In this document: positions 1 to 7,776 of the stretch, in pieces
Layout of the letters: each line of letters opens with the position of its first letter
Position numbering within the stretch: the stretch's first letter is position 1
Origin: an uncultured Chloroflexota bacterium
GTDB lineage: Bacteria > Chloroflexota > Anaerolineae > Aggregatilineales > Phototrophicaceae
Assembly (NCBI GenBank): GCA_937974245.1
Contig: CALJKV010000018.1
Location: forward strand, 1 to 11,063
DNA: 11,063 bases
Direction of reading: 5' to 3'
Notes under the pieces: generated by a model
Seen by the model: the letters and a program-made list of their open reading frames with translations, nothing else
Databases searched by the model: none
Told to the model about the DNA's origin: nothing
Program-made: the position numbers and the translations under genes

Positions 1-62
1 TTCACCGGAAAAGTGCCGCTTAGACGGTAACTCGCCGGGTTCCTACCCAATACGGCGATGGG
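1..62 (+). ncRNA. Possible 3' end of a structured RNA, HEARO/IscB omega-RNA-like (partial)
   Basis: No frame here gives recognisable helicase sequence; two frames meet stops (TAA at 28-30, TAG at 21-23). The stretch folds: CGCCG at 33-37 pairs with CGGCG at 53-57, with GG(G) and CC(C) pairing inside, and ACCG near 4-7 can pair with CGGT at 25-28. The order TTCACCG, CTTAGACGGT, then a hairpin followed by GATGGGAGG resembles, from memory, the 3' scaffold of HEARO RNAs, which serve as the guide (omega) RNAs of IscB nucleases. Normally an iscB gene follows such an RNA; here helicase coding sequence follows, so it would be an ORF-less copy or one with its ORF elsewhere. The folding is seen; the family name is recalled and unconfirmed. 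It could instead be the tail of another intron or insertion element. Confidence 0.4.
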
Positions 63-1696
63 AGGGGCGGCGGCCATCGCTGTTGCATCAGGGGCAGTGC
101 AGAAACTCGCCCACACCATGCGCGACGACCAGGTCATCCTGGTGGTGTGTCCGCCGCACCTGGTCGAGAAGTGGAAGCGTGAGCTGCTCAGCATTTACCC
201 GAACATGCTGGTCGAGCGTCTGGATAGGCACGAACAGGCGAAGTCATTTATGGATAAAGCAGCGCGAATCGGCGCAGGCATCCCGAAGGTCGGCCTCATC
301 AAGCGCGACCTGACCAAGCTGGGGGCGGCACGTGAACCGGCGGTCATCTGGCGGAATGCATTTGTCGCCATGTGGCGACAGGATCAGCCCACGCCCGATG
401 GGTACGAAGCCCACCAGCGCATCGCCCGTGAGCGCGTTCCGAAATGTCCGCATTGCGGCTCAACCGTGATGCAGGAGCGCAAGGGCATCAGCGTACCGGC
501 GTCGGAACACTGGCTGAAATCCGGCAAGCGGGTCTGTTCAACCTGTAACACGCCGCTGTGGCAGGAGGCGCGGGACAAAGGCTCGCAGCCCAGACCAGGG
601 CACAAATATCCCCCCAAGAACCCGCGCTACCGGCTGGACGAGTACATCCGGCGGCAGTACCCGGATCGGGTGTATCTGCTGATCTGGGACGAGGTGCACG
701 AGGCGGCCAACGGCGACACCGGGAATGGGGAGAGCTTCGGCAGATTAGCAGGCATCGCACAGAAGGTATTGGCGCTGACCGGGACACCCTTCAACGGCAA
801 GGCGTCATCGCTCTTCAACATCGAGTATCACCTCAACCCGCGCGTCCAGGCGCGGTATCCCTGGGGCGGGGCGGATCGCCTGAGCCGCAAGGAACGCGGT
901 TCAGACCGTTTCCAGACCGTGCTGGAAGCCAATGGCAAGCAGCGCGGACGCGCTGAGTCGAGTTGGGTCAGTGACATGGGGGTACGCGAGCAGGTGGTTG
1001 AAGAACGCCCGACGTATGACCGGGACACGGGGGCGTACACCGGCACTTCGACCTACGAGCGGCCTTACGAGGAAGCGCCAGGCATCTCACCGCTGCTGGT
1101 GGCCGAGGTGCTGGATCACGCGATTTTCTTCAGCCTCGCGGATTTAGGTAAAGCGCTGCCTAACTATCAGGAAATCGCGCTGCCGATAGAGATGGACAGC
1201 GATACCTACGACCAGTATGACCGCACCCGCCAGCAGTTGAAAGACTACCTGATCCAGCGCCGCTGGGAGGGCGATACCACGTTTCGTGGCGCATACCTGC
1301 AGTGGGCGCTGGGCTGGATCAACACGCCGTTTCGTCCAACCGAGGTCATCCATCACATCAAACACCCGGTCACCGGCGCGAAGCAGGCGCATGTCGTGAC
1401 GCGCATCCCGTCTTACGGCGAGGAGCGCATCTACGCCAAAGAACAGGCGCTCATTGACCTGCTGACCGATGAACTGGCCGCCGGGCGTCCCTGCGTCGTC
1501 TACCTGCGCCAGACCTCGACTCGCGACATCCAGCCGCGCATCGAGGGATTGATCCGCCAGCACGTGCCGGGAGCGGTGCCCTACGTTCTCCGAAACACCG
1601 TTGAGGCCGAACGGCGCGAGCAGGTCATCACCGGGCAGATCGCCGCCGGGGTCAATGTCGTTGTCTGCAACCCGGAGTTGGTTAAGACCGGCCTCG
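58..1696 (+). CDS. SF2/SNF2-like helicase, exon 1 (5' partial, interrupted by group II intron)
   Basis: This is the first visible part of a DExH-box ATP-dependent helicase. Counting from the ATG at 58, motif Ia-like CPPHLVEKW lies near residue 31. A zinc ribbon is formed by C130/C133 and C160/C163. Motif II is DEVH at 211-214 and motif III is LTGTP at 240-244. The second RecA-like domain runs to NPELVKTGL at the exon end. The Walker A motif, which should sit just before AAAIAVASG, is missing, so the ATG at 58 is probably not the real start. Without splicing, the frame runs eight codons into the intron and stops at TAA 1720-1722. Spliced to 4138-5084, the total is 2586 bases, an exact number of codons (861 residues from ATG 58). 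Such helicases are common on plasmids and phages; the DNA or RNA substrate is unknown. Confidence 0.8.
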
Positions 1697-2318
1697 GCGC
1701 GCCAAGAAGCGCGTATCTGTAATGCTCGAATGGTACGTCCACACGACGTGCCGGTAGAGACCATCCTGTACCCCAATGGGATGGAGGTCAAGTCGGCGTG
1801 CGACAGGCAGAGCAGCCTGTGGTGCGAAGCCCGACCGGAAAAGCGGTGAGGGGCGGTACACCAGTACGACCCCAGGACTGCCGACCTAAATCTGGGTATG
1901 GCTACGAAAGGAACCTTTGTTTGAAGCACCTACAGTTTTAACTCACTCCAACGCTGGTGATATGGGTGGGGAAGTGGCCCGGTAGCAGGGAAGACCAATC
2001 GTCCCTGTGAAAAGAGCAGTCGAGTCGGCTCAAACTGGCAACGGCTATAGGGGTATAAGCCGCGCGGGGGGTCACGACGGTATCAGGGGATACCGGACAG
2101 GTGTATAGAAGGAGACCTAACCCCAGATGCAAACGACAGATATGTGAACTTGGGAAATCCGACCATCGGTTCGGCAACGGACTGGATCAGCTGCGATTGA
2201 GGTGGTGGTCGGATGGCGGAGCCGCCGTAGTAGTCTGAGAGGGGACAAAGCCCCTTACCTGGCGAAGGGCGGCAGGAGAACAAGAGAAGCTCGTATGGCA
2301 AAGGAGTTCTGAATACGT

Positions 2319-4025
2319 ATGAACGATATCCTGAAAACCCAACAGAGTTTCGCCCGTAAGGCAGTAGCTCATCCTGAACATCGTTTCGAGGACTTGTATC
2401 ACCTGATTTGCCGGACGGAGTGGCTGCAACAAGCCCTTCGACACGTCCTTGCCAACAAAGGCGCGAAAACACCAGGGGTGGATGGCATCAGCAAGAAAGA
2501 CCTGAATACCCCGGCCAAGCGGGCAGCGTTCATCGCTGACCTGCAAACCGCGCTCAAGACAAGAACATACAAGCCATACCCGGTTGACCGGGCGTGGATT
2601 GACAAACCCGGCAAACCGGAGAAGCGACCGTTGGGCATTCCAACGATGCGCGACCGGGTGGTGCAGGAAGTGCTGCGAATGCTGATGGAGCCAGTCTGGG
2701 AGAGTGATTTTCTGGACTGTTCCCATGGCTTTCGACCGAAACGGCGCACGATGGACTGTATCTATACCATCTACAGCCGCGTGCATACCGTGAACAAGTA
2801 CTTCATCGCCATTGAAGGGGATATACGGAAATGCTTCGACCGCATCAACCACGACATTCTGTTGCAACTGGTGCGGCGACGTATCGGGGACGAACGCATT
2901 GTCCAACTCATTCGCGCCTTCCTCAAGGCAGGCGTGATGGACAAAGGTCTCTTTGCGGAAACCGAAGAGGGAACACCGCAGGGCGGCATCATTTCACCAC
3001 TGCTGGCAAACATCTATCTCCATGAACTCGACCAGTGGTGGTGGCGCAAGTTCGGCAGTTTGACCCACAAAGAAAAGTGGGCGCGGCGCGTAGACATGCA
3101 GGGCAACGCCATTCTCGTTCGCTATGCAGACGATTTTGTGCTGCTGTGGAATGGGACGAAAGCGGCGGCGCTGGCATTGCGCGACGAACTCAAGCAGTTC
3201 TTGTGGGAAGAACTCCATCTGGAGCTGGCGGAAGAAAAGACCCATGTCACCTACATCACCGACGGGTTCGATTTTCTGGGATTTCACATCCAGCTCCAGT
3301 ACCCCAGGGACAACAAGCCCTGGCTGCGCGTGACACCAACCGAGACCAACCTCAAGCGGTTCAAAGCCAAAATCAAAGGGCTGACCCGCCGGGGGACAAC
3401 GAACGTCACCGACGAACTGCGGTTCAAATCGCTGAACCGGATCATCCGGGGATGGGGCAACTACTACCGACACGTCAGTTTCACCCATGATGCCAAAGAA
3501 CTGGACTACTGGATAAACGAACGTGTCTTTATCTGGCTGCAAAACAAACATCACGGCAAGAAAGTGGGCGTGCGTCGTCTGCTGGACCGCTACAAGCGGC
3601 GCGAGGTTACCAAGCGGTACAACCGCTGGAACTTTGCAGTTGACGACGCGCAAACGGGGCAACCGATCTTCATTGCGAAGCTGGGCGACATCCCGTTAAC
3701 CCGCTATCGTCGCGCCAAACCGAAGCATCCCTATCTTGAAGCCAGAGAAGTCCTGTCAATGGAAGAACCGGAAACGCCATTTCTTGACCCACCACTCGTC
3801 AACCTGCCGCCCAAAGCCTTGGCGTGGCGGGTGAAACGAGAAGCGGTCTTACGGCGTGACCAGCGCAAATGCGTGACGTGTGGCAAAACCCTCACCGAAC
3901 TTGACGTGCATCATGAACTGGCACGGCGAGATGGCGGCACAGACGACAAACGCAATCTGTCCAGTCTGTGCAAGGATTGCCACTACCAAACGCCTAACTA
4001 CGGTGGGAACAAACCAAACGGGTAG
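2319..4025 (+). CDS. ltrA: Group II intron-encoded reverse transcriptase/maturase with HNH endonuclease
   Basis: This 568-residue intron-encoded protein assists splicing and drives insertion into DNA by target-primed reverse transcription. N-terminal RT domains include TPGVDGISK (about 51-59), RPLGIPTMRDRVVQ, the CSHGFRPKR block and the catalytic YADD at 269-272. GFDFLGF begins the thumb. The maturase domain X contains the segment around LNRIIRGWGNYYRHV. The C-terminal HNH domain has zinc cysteines C518/C521 and C551/C554 with H531-H532, N546 and H555. All expected catalytic residues are present and the frame is intact, so the intron is probably active. GGAG at 2303-2306 lies 12 bases before the ATG. 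The gene sits in domain IV and ends 14 bases before domain V. The symbol is a generic family label. Confidence 0.95.
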   Translation: MNDILKTQQSFARKAVAHPEHRFEDLYHLICRTEWLQQALRHVLANKGAKTPGVDGISKKDLNTPAKRAAFIADLQTALKTRTYKPYPVDRAWIDKPGKPEKRPLGIPTMRDRVVQEVLRMLMEPVWESDFLDCSHGFRPKRRTMDCIYTIYSRVHTVNKYFIAIEGDIRKCFDRINHDILLQLVRRRIGDERIVQLIRAFLKAGVMDKGLFAETEEGTPQGGIISPLLANIYLHELDQWWWRKFGSLTHKEKWARRVDMQGNAILVRYADDFVLLWNGTKAAALALRDELKQFLWEELHLELAEEKTHVTYITDGFDFLGFHIQLQYPRDNKPWLRVTPTETNLKRFKAKIKGLTRRGTTNVTDELRFKSLNRIIRGWGNYYRHVSFTHDAKELDYWINERVFIWLQNKHHGKKVGVRRLLDRYKRREVTKRYNRWNFAVDDAQTGQPIFIAKLGDIPLTRYRRAKPKHPYLEAREVLSMEEPETPFLDPPLVNLPPKALAWRVKREAVLRRDQRKCVTCGKTLTELDVHHELARRDGGTDDKRNLSSLCKDCHYQTPNYGGNKPNG

Positions 4026-4039
4026 AAAAGTTCTCTGGA

Positions 4040-4073
4040 AAGCCGGATGCGCGGAAACGTGCACGTCCGGTTT
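4040..4073 (+). ncRNA. Group II intron domain V
   Basis: The 34-base catalytic hairpin fits the canonical form. A nine-pair lower stem (4040-4048 with 4065-4073) carries the AGC triad at 4041-4043. The AC bulge is at 4063-4064, followed by a five-pair upper stem and a GAAA loop at 4054-4057. Every position pairs, allowing G-U pairs, so the ribozyme core looks intact. Confidence 0.95.
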
Positions 4074-4075
4074 GG

Positions 4076-4137
4076 AGGGGAGGCGAGGGAAACACGCCCG
4101 CTGCAAGGCGGAAGGTGCGCCCTCGTCCTTACCCTAC
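4076..4137 (+). ncRNA. Group II intron domain VI with branch-point A4131 and 3' splice site
   Basis: Bases 4076-4089 pair with 4120-4135. AGGG (4076-4079) pairs with CCCT (4132-4135), A4131 bulges, GAGG pairs with CCTT, T4126 bulges, and CGAGGG pairs with CCCTCG (4120-4125). The bulged A lies 7 bases from the 3' end, the usual branch-point distance, which places the splice site after C4137. Confidence 0.88.
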
Positions 4138-5084
4138 ACCTCATCCACTTCCCGACGCTGATCTTCCACGAAATCACGTTCAACCTGGGCACGATGATGC
4201 AGGCGGCGGCGCGGGCGTACCGGCTCAACCAGACGCACGACGGTTGCAAGACGGTGTACCTCTTCGCCGAGGGCACGATGGAACACACCGCCGTCCAGCT
4301 CATGAGCCGCAAGCAGCGGGCCGCCAAACTGCTGACGGGCGACATCGGTCTGACCGGGCTGGATGCGCTCACCGAGGGCGAGAGCGGTTTCGAGGAGGCG
4401 TTACTCGATGCCATCGCTAAGGATACGGCGCTGCTCGATCCGTCCGAACTGTTCAAAGCAGGCGCGGCTGGAAGCGAGATTGATGCCGAGGACGCCGCCT
4501 ACTGGAACGTCGCTGTCGCCGAAGAACCTGAAGCGGCAGCCATCCATCCCGACCCGGTGGTGCAGACCGCCATCGAACTGGGCGGCGTGATTGCCGAACC
4601 GGCGGCCCCGCGTCTCACGCCCACGCCTGCCGTATCGTCTGACACGGCGCGGTTGGTGTGGGAGGTGGGACGCTACCTCGACACCGTGCATCTCGTTCAC
4701 GACGAAGCGAAGCGGACAAGGTTGCAGGCCAAACTGCTGGCGGCGCTCCAGGATGGGGTACAGGACGACGAAGGGACGTACACCGTCGTTGGGCTGCACG
4801 ACCCGGACTTCGCACGGTATCCCGTCCATGCGGAAACGCTGACCCGCTGGGTGCGCGGCTGGCTGAAGGCGCATCGTTTTGTCTTCGCCGGCTGCGAGGA
4901 GGAAGTGGCTGCCGAGGTCGTCCGGTTGGCGCGGGCGGCGCTGCTGCCGGTGGCCGAACTGCTGGAACGTCCAACACCACGTCCGGCAAAACCACGTCTT
5001 ACGCCCGAACCGGTGCCAGCCCGCCCTTTCGTCCCGTCCCATACTCCTCACGAGGCCGAGACGGTGCAGCTGGCGCTGCTCTGA
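4138..5084 (+). CDS. SF2/SNF2-like helicase, exon 2 (C-terminal part)
   Basis: This continues the helicase of exon 1 after intron removal. The first complete codon, CTC at 4140, follows the hybrid codon G(1696)AC (Asp) and reads LIHFPTLIFHEITFNLG. Motif VI follows as QAAARAYRLNQ, matching the QxxRRxxRxxQ pattern of SNF2-like helicases, then VYLFAEGTMEHTAVQLMSRK. Beyond the ATPase core is an extension of over 200 residues. It has an acidic, alanine-rich stretch, then a second compact region around LVWEVGRYLDTVHLVHDEAKR, and a Pro/Arg-rich tail; I do not recognise this extension. In the unspliced DNA the same frame stays open back into the intron, with an ATG at 4047 inside domain V; that is an artefact and not a start. 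The TGA at 5082-5084 overlaps the next gene. Confidence 0.88.
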
Positions 5085-6001
5085 TCTTCCTGGATGCCCT
5101 CCTCGCCCGCAGCGCGTCTTACGCGGATACCGCCTGTCTGACGCTGACAGCCATCCACCCCGACGGTAAACACCCGACACCCTCGCGCCACATCCCGCTG
5201 CATCAACCCACACTGCTGGCAGATGCGCTGGATGCCATGTGGGACGCCAACCGGCAGGGCTGGGGCGCATTCGTCGCCGTGGGATTGCGGCGGCCTGGAT
5301 TATCGCGCTGGAAACGCGGCGGCGAGGCCGACATCGTAGCGCTGCCCGCGTTGTTCGTGGATGTGGACGACCCGTCGCCCGATACCCTGGCAAAGCTGCG
5401 GGCGCTGCGTCCGTCGCCATCGTGCATCACGTTTACGGGGGGCGGGTATCACGCCTACTGGTGGCTGGACGCACCACTGGCCGACCTGGGGCTGGCGCGG
5501 CAGCTGCTGCGCGGATTGGGGCGGGTTGCCGGTGGCGACAGCCTGAGCGTAGCACAAAGCCTGAGACTGGCAGGGACTCGAAATAGCAAACCCAATAGAA
5601 ATAACGCCCGCTGCCGGATCGTGGAACTGCATAACACATACTATCCGGTGGCGGCGTTCACCCACCTGCTGCCCCGTCAAACAGTCCCTCAAGTCGCTCA
5701 AACACCCCGTAAGACGGCGGTTCGGGCATCCGACGGCAGACTCAACCCGGCGCTGCTGGACGCGGTGAGCGGGCGGCTGTTGGACATGGGTTACAGTCGG
5801 CAGGGGGATTGGCTCAGCGGCCCGTGCCTCTACCCGGCACGCCACCGTCACGATGACGCGCATCCCTCGTTTGGCTTCAACACCCACACTGGCTACGGCC
5901 ACTGTTTCCGCTGTGGCTCAATGTTGTTGAAGGATATGTGTGATGTCCTGGGGATTCGCGGTGCCGATTATGTTGGAATTATTCGCCCTGAGCGGGTGTA
6001 A
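5081..6001 (+). CDS. AEP/RepB-type primase with C-terminal CHC2-like zinc finger
   Basis: This gene probably makes RNA or DNA primers for replication of the element. Numbering from CTG 5081, the archaeo-eukaryotic primase signature is present: FVDVDD with metal-binding D94 and D96, GGGYHAYW with H124, and SLRLAGTRNSK around 160-170. The C-terminal part resembles a CHC2 zinc finger: C249, H255, C275 and C278 within a CLYPARHRH...HPSFGFN...GHCFRCG pattern. The start is chosen as CTG because it overlaps the helicase TGA as CTGA, no ATG or GTG exists before the conserved N-terminal part, and the next ATG, in DAMWDANRQG, would remove about 50 residues. The reading frame is open upstream inside the helicase, but that is a shadow. 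The 3' end abuts an AT-rich gene on the other strand, so the last residues may have been altered by its arrival. Confidence 0.82.
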   Translation: MIFLDALLARSASYADTACLTLTAIHPDGKHPTPSRHIPLHQPTLLADALDAMWDANRQGWGAFVAVGLRRPGLSRWKRGGEADIVALPALFVDVDDPSPDTLAKLRALRPSPSCITFTGGGYHAYWWLDAPLADLGLARQLLRGLGRVAGGDSLSVAQSLRLAGTRNSKPNRNNARCRIVELHNTYYPVAAFTHLLPRQTVPQVAQTPRKTAVRASDGRLNPALLDAVSGRLLDMGYSRQGDWLSGPCLYPARHRHDDAHPSFGFNTHTGYGHCFRCGSMLLKDMCDVLGIRGADYVGIIRPERV

Positions 6002-6767
6002 TCCAGTTATATGGATATGATAAACCCTCAGATTGATACTTTTTCCAAATCTCACCGGCGAAGAACTCGGCTACCCAGCGCTCTTGGAATTCTCGTGGGC
6101 CAGTGATCTCATGGCGTTCAAGGTCTTCTTGGTAGACTTGTTCGACAAGGCTAATGCGAAATTGATAAGCCTCCGACTCGAGTGCATCAAGAACATGTTT
6201 ACGTGCTAACCATTCATCCTTACTTTTCGTTCGCCAGCCCTCCATCCAAAGTTTGTTTCTCTCACCCCAGTGACGCCGTTCAAGCCATCCTAACCATTCT
6301 TCCCGCATAAATGCCGAGAATGCGACACTGGATTGCATTGGAAATGCTTTTCCTTCCAAGAAATGAAATACGGGTGGGTCGTCGGAGCAGCCTTTACTGA
6401 CATCCACCATCAGAAATTGCTCCCCAATTCGTTGTGAGAATGGCACTAAAGACTCGGTAAGTTCCCACTGAGAATGCACGGCCTGCGACAGCTTTCTCGC
6501 GGTAGTTTGCGCAGCAATCAAATCCTGTACGGAGAAATCCGCATCATAATCGTACACGTATGGTGGCACTTTGCCAGCAACGCGATACCAGGCCTTCAGG
6601 GAAGCCGGAAGACTTTTACCAATTTGTGCCTCTGCCTGCTCGATTTCGGCATCCGAACTTCCTTTTATTGGTCCCAGGTCGGGTAGCGGTGGTCTGGTTC
6701 TCTTCGAGAGCCAGGTTCCATCAAGATAATCCACAAGCTGCCGCATGAATTTGTCATATTGATCCAT
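5979..6767 (-). CDS. SUKH (SMI1/KNR4) family protein, probable immunity protein
   Basis: This 262-residue soluble protein shows the SUKH-1 pattern: SSDAEIEQAEAQIGKSLPASLKAWYRVAGK around 37-66, followed by a conserved acidic-aromatic stretch (PPYVYDYDADF) and a hydrophobic core ending near SFSAFM-like VAFSAFMREEWL. In bacteria many SUKH proteins neutralise polymorphic toxins; no toxin gene is in view, so the role here is inferred only from the family. The gene is clearly AT-richer than both neighbours, uses a different codon style and runs against the operon. Its stop overlaps the 3' end of the primase gene by 23 bases. I see no clear ribosome binding site before the ATG at 6765-6767. All this suggests later acquisition as a single gene. 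Confidence 0.78.
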   Translation of the reverse strand: MDQYDKFMRQLVDYLDGTWLSKRTRPPLPDLGPIKGSSDAEIEQAEAQIGKSLPASLKAWYRVAGKVPPYVYDYDADFSVQDLIAAQTTARKLSQAVHSQWELTESLVPFSQRIGEQFLMVDVSKGCSDDPPVFHFLEGKAFPMQSSVAFSAFMREEWLGWLERRHWGERNKLWMEGWRTKSKDEWLARKHVLDALESEAYQFRISLVEQVYQEDLERHEITGPREFQERWVAEFFAGEIWKKYQSEGLSYPYNWITPAQGE

Positions 6768-6821
6768 GTCTGAGTCTCGCGATCAACAGTTTTAGTTTCC
6801 GATCTATGGAAAGGATAAATC
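6768..6821. promoter_or_regulatory. Divergent intergenic region with ribosome binding site for the 6822 gene
   Basis: These 54 AT-rich bases separate the - strand SUKH gene from the + strand PRTRC-like cassette. GGAAAGGA at 6808-6815 is a good ribosome binding site 6 bases before ATG 6822. Because the neighbours diverge, promoters for both would be expected in or near this gap, but I cannot point to convincing -35/-10 pairs. If the SUKH gene was inserted later, it may separate the cassette from its original upstream promoter. Confidence 0.45.
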
Positions 6822-7514
6822 ATGTCTGATACCCAACGCAAGCAAGATACACCTCCCACCATCATCACCCTGACGCTGCCCACTCCAGAAGGTGGCGGCA
6901 TCGCGCCGGAACGGGCGACGGCGACGCTGCTCATCCAGCGTGGTGACCTGGCACATGTCCAGCAGTTCCACTACAGCGGCTATCTGCCTGATGTGATGGA
7001 CGCCATCCGGGCGGCAACCGCGGCGCTGGGCGCGCTGGAAGACGACCCGCCGGTCGTGCCTGATTTGCCTGATGATCCGCCGAAGCCCGCGCCGAAAGCG
7101 AAGGCCAAGCCTGCCACGCTGCCCGACCCGGACGACGAGCCGACAATAGACATCCCGCTGAAGAAAGGCACGCTGGCCGTCAAAATCAGCCACCTCAAGA
7201 TTGTTGGCGGCGAGAGTGACGCGGCAGCCTACCGTCAGGCGGCGCTGATCGCCGGGAAGCTGGTGGATGGCAAGCTGTGGGACGGCCAAACACCGATCCG
7301 CCTGCGCGATGTGTACGCCCTGGCGAAACGGATGCAGCACCTCGCTGACCGCGAACTGAGCCTCTTCACGCTCAACGATTTCGCCGAGACCGGCATCGCT
7401 GATGCACCCGAAACCGCTCCTTCGAACACGCCGGGCGCGGTCGCAACAACGTCAGACGCCAGCCCATCGCCCAACGGGGCGACCTTCAGCAGCAACGGCC
7501 ATCACGCCGCGTAA
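6822..7514 (+). CDS. PRTRC protein E-like protein (tentative)
   Basis: This 230-residue protein is the first gene of the PRTRC-like cassette. The N-terminal part is strand-rich (TIITLTLPTPE), followed by a helix around LPDVMDAIRAATAALGAL (55-72). Residues 74-107 are an acidic, Pro/Lys-rich linker. A second compact region (108-190) begins IDIPLKKGTLAVKISHLKI and contains KLWDGQTPIRLRDVYALAKR. The tail from 196 is Ala/Ser/Thr/Pro-rich and likely disordered. The placing immediately before protein C fits PRTRC protein E, but the sequence match is from general resemblance only. No catalytic motif is visible. The stop codon overlaps a GTAAGAC word (7511-7517). The start is well supported by the AAGGA site. 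Confidence 0.55.
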   Translation: MSDTQRKQDTPPTIITLTLPTPEGGGIAPERATATLLIQRGDLAHVQQFHYSGYLPDVMDAIRAATAALGALEDDPPVVPDLPDDPPKPAPKAKAKPATLPDPDDEPTIDIPLKKGTLAVKISHLKIVGGESDAAAYRQAALIAGKLVDGKLWDGQTPIRLRDVYALAKRMQHLADRELSLFTLNDFAETGIADAPETAPSNTPGAVATTSDASPSPNGATFSSNGHHAA

Positions 7515-7556
7515 GACATCACCCAATCACCTATCATACGAAAGGAACAAACCACC

Positions 7557-7772
7557 ATGTCTGACCAGACCAATCCCCAACCGCGCATCTTCAAGATCGG
7601 CGCAGCCACCATTGTCGAAGACGCCAGCATGACCGGCCTCGACCTCGAAGGCATCAAGCAGATTTTGCAGCGGACGTACCCCGAAGTCGCCCACGCCACC
7701 GTCCGCGAACGCACACTAGAGAATGGCGCGACGTGTTACGACTTCATCCCGCGGGCTGGGCGCAAGGGGTAG
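7557..7772 (+). CDS. PRTRC system protein C, ubiquitin-like
   Basis: This small 71-residue protein follows the PRTRC C pattern in length and layout: a first strand pair (RIFKIGAATIVED), a helix preceded by acidic or hydroxyl residues (LDLEGIKQILQRTYPEVAHA), then a final hairpin (TVRERTLENGATCYDFIPRAG). That order fits a beta-grasp (ubiquitin-like) fold. The chain ends GRKG, with a C-terminal Gly as expected of a modifier that an E1 activates. In comparative genomics this family goes with the E1-like ThiF and E2-like B proteins found downstream here. AAAGGAA at 7541-7547 is the ribosome binding site. Conjugation by this family is predicted from genomics; I know of no proof for this protein. 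Confidence 0.8.
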   Translation: MSDQTNPQPRIFKIGAATIVEDASMTGLDLEGIKQILQRTYPEVAHATVRERTLENGATCYDFIPRAGRKG

Positions 7773-7776
7773 TGCC

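Larger units (their letters stand above)
1697..4137 (+). mobile_element. Complete group II intron with ORF in domain IV
   Basis: This is a self-splicing retroelement of 2441 bases. The 5' end GCGCGCC is a variant of the GUGYG consensus. Domain V is at 4040-4073 and domain VI at 4076-4135. The bulged branch-point A4131 is 7 bases from the 3' end, which finishes in AC as usual. Splicing joins G1696 to A4138 and creates GAC, giving TGL-D-LIHFP, a conserved helicase motif V context. Both boundaries are therefore fixed by three independent signs: RNA structure, frame and protein motif. The stretch 1723-2318 has no gene; it is the structured RNA of domains I-III. CGAG at 2021-2024, in a loop region after GAAAAGAGCAGT, can pair with CTCG at 1693-1696 and is a candidate EBS1. 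The encoded RT has the LtrA-type layout with HNH, so DNA homing by target-primed reverse transcription is expected. Confidence 0.95.

Noticed and set aside
4047..4137. ATG at 4047 as the start of a separate C-terminal helicase gene.
   Set aside because: It lies in the domain V hairpin of the intron, and the 30 residues before LIHFP are intron RNA sequence. Splicing explains the frame.
4658..5080. Upstream extension of the primase frame to 4658.
   Set aside because: This part is Arg/Gly-rich shadow sequence opposite in register to the helicase exon; the primase fold begins after 5081.
1144..5420. Long - strand open frames at 1144-1929, 2187-2906, 2994-3662 and 4401-5420.
   Set aside because: They are opposite to well-supported genes, have Arg/Pro/Gln/His-rich compositions typical of antisense shadows in GC-rich DNA, and lack recognisable domains. 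Two cross intron boundaries.
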